A DNA stretch of 64,000 bases, taken from NCBI RefSeq assembly GCF_963576615.1, contig NC_088708.1, positions 60,437,196-60,501,195 of the forward strand, given 5' to 3'. Origin of the DNA: Watersipora subatra. Its lineage: Eukaryota; Bryozoa; Gymnolaemata; Cheilostomatida; Watersiporidae. The stretch's first letter is position 1, and every line of letters starts with the position of its first letter. Both the position numbers and the translations under genes were made by a program. Of this stretch, positions 58,815-64,000 are shown piece by piece. The notes beneath the pieces were generated by a model that worked only from the letters and a program-made list of their open reading frames with translations, had not been told where the DNA came from and ran no database searches.

Positions 58815-61800
58815 TCATTGGAACTTCTTTTTCTTTTTAGCCATCTTTTTCTTCTTCTCTCTCTCCTCCATCTCCATATCTTCTAAGTCTTCTTTCAGCC
58901 CAAGTTTAGTGCTAGACAAATACAAACGCGTACAACGGTACCCATTAAAACTAATTGTCATTGCAACTTAACGCCATATACTAAATAATATGTTATATAA
59001 GAAGATGCTGGAGATTGAGATTTGAAGGAGAGCCAGTAATACGATAAAATATGTAACAGGAAATTTTGGACAATGCTCTCGTTATATATAGACTAAGAGT
59101 TAGCTCCCCTAGCAGACTATTTGTATATGGTATGTTCCAGGTTTGTAAAGATATACGACATAATTAATGGTGCAAGCATTCACAGGTGTATGCTGAAAAA
59201 TAAAAAAGACATCAGTTGAAGTCAGCTGCCGAAATCTCTTTACAAATTCCAAGCAATTGTAGATGTCACATATGAATGTACTTTACTTGCCGTAGGTTTT
59301 TGCTGATATTAATCCAAATGATGGTGAAGGATAATTAATTGTCACTTAATATATTAAAAAACCGATTACAAATGCAAACTGCATTAAAAACTTGTTATAA
59401 TAGTAGAAAATGTTCAGCATGCCAGATATAGAGACATAACTAGCACAACAGGAGTGCTGAGATGTTATTATCTAGAGACATAACTAACCCAAGAGGAGGG
59501 CTGAGATGTTATTATCTAGAGACATAACTAACCCAAAAGGAGTACTGAGATGTTATTATGTAGAGAAATAACTAACCCAAGAGGAGTACTGAGATGTTAT
59601 TATCTAGAGACATAACTAACCCAAGAGGAGTGCTGAGATGTTATTATCTAGAGACATAACTAACCCAAGAGGAGTGCTGAGATGTTATTATCTAGAGACA
59701 TAACTAACCCAAGAGGAGTGCTGAGATGTTATTATCTAGAGACATAAATAACCCAAGAGGAGTGCTGAGATGCTATTATCTAGAGACATAACTAACCCAA
59801 GAGGAGTGCTGAGATGTTATTATCTAGAGACATAACTAACCCAAGAGGAGTGCTGAGATGTTATTATCTAGAGACATAACTAACCCAAGAGGAGCGCCAT
59901 GATTGTTAGTCGACACAATTGAATTTTAGGAACACAAACATCGATTTTAAGAATTTAACATTCATCTTCAAACAAATTAACCAAGCCAGCATTCAGCAAT
60001 GTAAAAACATGGGCTAGAAAGTAAACCTTTTGTTGGCTCATAAAGAAAAGTTGAAACACAACTAAGTCTGAAGTAGGTCAAAGGTCGACTCATTTTGGGT
60101 TTCAATTATTTGAAAACTTTACATCACTAACTAATTACACCTACATGTAACTGGCACAAAAAATCTAAATTAATTTAAATCACCATAAGTTCCGTTATAT
60201 AAATCAAAAATTTGATACCAAATCCCAAGTTTAAAAATCCATCCTCGACTTATAGAGCAGTCAGGTTTTTCATGACACAAATCCTAGTAAAATTCAACTT
60301 AAAAATCATCGCAAATCAAAATTACATGATATGACATAGAGGGATTTATTTATAAAATAGTAAAATACTAGTACTCCTACTCAACATGAGATGGATCAAA
60401 CACTAAGTCCATTCTTCCCCATTCAAATTGTCATCATAAGGATCCTCTACTGGAATAATGTGTATTTTTTGAATTTAATGCTTTTTTCATTGTATCTGCC
60501 TACAAGCCAATACTTGGGTAATCCATTTGACACATCCACTATCGTCCATCCATTCTCTTGTACATGAATCACGATTACTGAAAGAAACCTGTTTTGCGTG
60601 ATGACTTTTCTGTTAAAAACATACATACCCTAGGACACTTATATTTCGCTAGTATTTAGTTTCGTGAGTAGCTCACAGAGTAAAATTTCGAAGCAACTTA
60701 ATTTCGCAGCTCTGATGAGTGCGAAAATATAGTGATGTGAAAATAAATGCAGTGGAACAAACATAATTAGATTCCTCAGGTTCAGTTCACCAATAAAAAA
60801 AATTTCAATTTGCGACTAGTTTGTAATTGTGAACCGCAGGTAGAATGGTGTGGGCAAGGTCGATAATGCAATTTGATCGCTTGCTGCCATTTGTTTCTTG
60901 GACTATCAACAGGCCTGTTTTCACTGGGGCAGCTAGCCGGCTGAGCCGCCCCAACTTTTTGGGAATTTTTTACGGTAAGTACAGTCCAACTCGGATAACT
61001 CGCCCTCAGATAAAATGTAACATTTCATCTCAAACACAAGGTCAACTCAAACGGATTTGTTTGGTCAGTTCCAACGCAATGATAAATTCCTTCAGATAAC
61101 TCGACCTCAACATCATTTATACAAAAAGTCATTTGCCCAACGGCCATGGACGCGGTTTTTATCGCTGTAGAATATCACTTCATTCCAAGCCATAGAGACA
61201 AACATCAACTTCTAGTAGTTCTTAGGCATCATTATTATCATCATCAGAGGCAAAATATTTTTGTTAACGGCTTTTATAAAGGTTTGCAGAAGATTAAGTT
61301 TTATCAAACACCCGCTCGGCCATGCCCCATCGAAAGCGTAAAAGCCTCCGAATGAACTTAAAATAAAATCCGCAAAATTGATCTTTGTTAAAACGCTCAA
61401 AAGAAAAAGATGTCTTTTTTCTGAGAGTTTTAACTGCGGTCATGTTTTGCCTATTTTAATTAAAAAAAGGTCTCGTCAGTCACATCACTTAAAACAAAAC
61501 AAATCTCAAAAAATTACAAGTTATTGAAGAGGTGTCAGTGGTGAATCCAAACCTTTCCAGAGCCATGCTGCTTGTGTAGTACTGCGAGTGTCAGTGCATG
61601 TGTCTTATTTTCTTTCAACACACGGTGCTCACTGCATTGATTGATGTCCCCAGCAAACGATAACGCTACTAATGCGTGTGCATTGACATCAAATTCCTAT
61701 CATTATAAATCATTCTTGATGGGAAAATAATCATAATTAATTGCAAAATAATAACGTAATAAATTTTGACAGTCAAATTATTTTGTTGGTTTATATTTTA

Positions 61801-62801
61801 ACGATGCTATAGTGGTCGTTAAAAACGTTAAAATAAATGTCGTTATAAAATTCCATTCTACAGTATCAATGAACAAAGCTATTTAGTTTCGCTTTTTCGC
61901 TCGTCTGTTATGATAGTTTAGTTTCGCACATGAAACTTTCGCGAGAGAATGACACCGCGAAAACGCGAAAGTTAGATGCCGCGAATACATAAGTGTCCTA
62001 GGGTATTATGAAAGGTGGCAGTTTCATTCTATTGGCGAGACGGGCCAATACGATGGTGATGTATTGTTTTCCATGCCTTGTGGTCTTCACTAAAACTGTC
62101 ACCACACCTTTTGTTAACTGTTGTACATTTTGCCGATGGCACAAACATGAGAATTTTTTGCTAATGGCATTTTTGAATGCCATTTTCTCTAATTCCGACT
62201 GAACTATCAGGGATTGAACGAATTGAGCCAGAGAAGGAAGGTCGACTTATACGGCAGGTACATGTCAAAACCAGGATTTTTAAACCAAACTTTAGACCCC
62301 GACTTGTATGCCGAAATTTACTGTAATCTAATAATTTTAGCTAATCTTAAATTAATAGAGCAACGGATATTCCTCTTCGATTCAGTTTGACAACAAGCAC
62401 ATAGAATAGTATGACATCAAGAACTTACAGAAATCCTGCAATATTAATTGTTGGTGTAAAATTGTAGGTAGTAGATAATAGAGTTGCATACCCTTACCTT
62501 CGCACTTCTTCCTTCATTATATCAGCAAAACCAGCCACCATCGTCCTATCATCAAAGTCTTCGTCGTGGTATCTGTTGACAAAAAGGTGAGAGTATAATA
62601 ACATGAAACTAGTACATATTTCTCAAGTGTTAAAGCTTGACAGCGCTGCTGACCTGCTCTTATCGTAACCGAAGATGCTAGAGATGGCAGCAGAGTAGTC
62701 AATCGCATCCTCATCCTCTCCATCAACTATGAAGCCCTCCAAGTCTTCATCCTCGTCATCGCTGTCTATGAAACGGTGGGCCGGCTTCTTTTTTACCTTT
62801 T
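58815..62801 (-). CDS. SPTY2D1: SPT2 homologue (histone H3-H4 chaperone), C-terminal exons
   Basis: Exons 62654-62801, 62498-62572 and 58815-58911, phases agreeing, stop TGA at 58815-58817. The protein reads KKPAHRFIDSDDEDEDLEGF, then an acidic stretch, ISSIFGYDKSRYHDEDFDDR, MKEEVRSTKLGLKEDLEDME and a lysine-rich end. This is the SPT2 C-terminal domain: the acidic DDFIVD-type segment, the IFGYD-[KR]-x-[RK]-Y box, and the LGLKEDLEDM segment. In yeast and vertebrates this domain binds H3-H4 and supports histone recycling behind RNA polymerase II. Family membership is clear from these three boxes in order. The N-terminal exons lie beyond the right edge. The last intron (3.6 kb) contains a minisatellite and a MITE. 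Confidence 0.9.
59430..59895. repeat. 44-bp minisatellite, about ten copies, in SPT2 intron
   Basis: The unit begins GAGATGTTATTATCTAGAGA and ends CCAAGAGGAGTGCT, with few differences between units. The period is read from successive starts at 59459 and 59503. Confidence 0.9.
60628..62003. mobile_element. 1.38-kb MITE with TA target, in SPT2 intron
   Basis: Terminal inverted repeats CCCTAGGACACTTAT at 60628 and its reverse complement ending at 62003, each flanked by TA. Subterminal TTTCGC and CGCGAA words face inward from both ends. A TA target and size fit a Tc1/mariner-type MITE. Inside, near 60978, CAGTCCAACTCGGATAACTC resembles a Tigger/pogo end, suggesting a nested older fragment without a visible partner end. 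Confidence 0.65.
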
Positions 62802-63051
62802 CTACAAAATAGTAGATAACTTTAGGACAAGTACCATTGAAATCCTTTCTCTATGCTCACCACAGCTGATTTAATAATGATAGTCAGAAGCTATTGCAAA
62901 GCAGCCCTTCAACAACGCCCTAAATCATGTAAGCACACATAAATATTCTAGCAGGTCACCCAGCAACTAACTTTCAGTATATTACAAACTAGAAGGATTT
63001 CTATGACAAGTATTTTCTATTTGGCGCTCAGGGTGTTTCAAAAAACTCTAC

Positions 63052-63182
63052 GGAACTGGACACCACCATGTTTCACATAAAACCTATGGAACTGGACACC
63101 ACCATGTTTCAAATAAACCCTATGGAACGGGACACCACAATGTTTCACATAAACCCTATAGAACGGGACACCACAATGGCCA
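63052..63182. repeat. 36-bp tandem repeat, ~3.6 copies
   Basis: Unit GGAACTGGACACCACCATGT followed by a TTCACATAAAACCTAT-type tail. The open frames on both strands here come from the repeat and are not genes. It lies upstream of the SPT2 exons in the window, probably in an intron. Confidence 0.85.
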
Positions 63183-63719
63183 CTAAGTTCATGACACTTG
63201 GACTGTACACTAAGAAAGATATGATTTCTGGGACACACCAGGATGTAGCTGCAATGCAGTGTCGAGTAATGTCCTTAGTATATGAGGGAGACCTTAGGTT
63301 TGATGGTGGGACTGTGTTACGGAAAGGTTTCATCTAACCTTTTAAAAACCTTCTACGGGTAAAGGATGCCAATAAATTGATCTCACTACTGAAGCCAGAT
63401 AAAATACTATTAAAACTACATTACAAGAAGTAGTGTAGTTTAATTATTTCAAATATTATTATTAGATTATAAAAACAGGTAAAATATCCATCTATCTTTA
63501 AACCTCAGATGCATTGAAAAAATAACGCTATGGCCTTGACAAAATGGCCAAGTCTTTAGCTAACCTTCCCAAGAAATACCAACATGGTCAATGCAAGGTG
63601 GTGGTTTAAAATAATTTGTCTGGAGTTAGTAAAGATCATTACAAAATATCAGAAAACTTGAATACAAGAAAACTATAGAAGTGCTCTAACCATAAAATAG
63701 AAGAATCAGGCTTGTACCT

Positions 63720-64000
63720 GAAGCGCTCATACATAGAGTGTTGTTCATACGCAGAGTGTTGTTCATACAAAGTGTTCATATGCAGAGTGTTCATATATTG
63801 GATAGAAACACGTTAAGTATTCAAACATAGAATGCTCATACACATAGAGTGTTCATACATAGTGTCCAAACAAATAGGCTACCTAAACATAGAATACTCA
63901 TACACATAGAGTGTTCATACATAGTGTCCAAACAGATAGAGTACATAAACATAGAATGCTTATACACATAGAGTGTTCATACATAGTGTCCAAACAGATA
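63720..64000. repeat. 62-bp tandem repeat running off the window edge
   Basis: Units with CATAGAGTGTTCATACATAG and GTGTCCAAACAGATAG recur about every 62 bp from 63830, with shorter irregular units before that. The array continues beyond 64000. Confidence 0.8.

Noticed and set aside
59430-59895. Regular repeats that could suggest a CRISPR array
   Set aside because: Units are contiguous with no variable spacers, and the surroundings are eukaryotic; it is a minisatellite.
60712-60730. CTGATGAGTGCGAAAA resembling a minimal hammerhead
   Set aside because: Stem II would be a single pair with a 2-nt loop, and no stem I or cleavage triplet fits around it.
63068-63337. 89-codon plus-strand frame and overlapping minus-strand frames
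   Set aside because: Driven by the 36-bp tandem repeat; no start context, splice sites or domain.

Overview
The window is AT-rich eukaryotic DNA from an animal. Short phase-consistent exons with GT-AG introns, an SPT2 histone-chaperone gene, large intergenic spaces, many small DNA transposons, tRNA-derived SINE heads and a hammerhead-ribozyme retroelement together suggest a marine invertebrate, plausibly a lophotrochozoan; the exact phylum cannot be read from this sequence. There are no rRNA genes, no intact tRNA genes, no CRISPR arrays and no bacterial features.

Left third (1-25.9 kb): repeat-dominated. Two arrays of one satellite (1-700 and about 18.6-20.64 kb) are built from a roughly 29-bp monomer organised into a seven-monomer, about 203-bp higher-order unit. 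Each array is followed in the same orientation by the same single-copy-like block (735-1911 and 20825-21889). A second shared block (8005-8740 and 22123-22855) follows 6.1 kb later in one copy and 0.23 kb later in the other. Inside the first copy lies an older, diverged tandem duplication (about 2.1-7 kb against 7.7-11.5 kb), which carries a Tudor-like exon on the minus strand and a decayed sister exon. Three copies of a piggyBac-type non-autonomous element with TTAA targets, a 1.13-kb TIR element with repeated palindromes, a 259-nt retrozyme with two type I hammerhead ribozymes, a fossil Ty3/Gypsy element and a decayed hAT element lie here.

Middle (26.9-47.4 kb, plus strand): one multi-exon gene, ten coding exons from 32832 to 47395 and 692 codons, with a likely extra initiating exon at 27044 and an alternative first exon at 38204. 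Its product is acidic and disordered, with two copies of a basic helical motif like the C-terminal motif of MISP/AKAP2 actin-associated proteins. Its introns hold 32-bp and 36-bp minisatellites.

Right third (49.9-62.8 kb, minus strand): three genes in a row. The first is a complete four-exon gene for a 220-aa protein of unknown function (49969-51317). The second is the 3' part of a Ser/Pro-rich disordered protein gene (52730-57961). The third is the 3' end of an SPT2 (SPTY2D1) homologue (58815-62801), whose last intron carries a 44-bp minisatellite and a 1.38-kb TA-target MITE. The window closes in further tandem repeats. The most distinctive item is the retrozyme at 12.66-13.06 kb, where all hammerhead core positions and pairings can be read twice, 259 bp apart.
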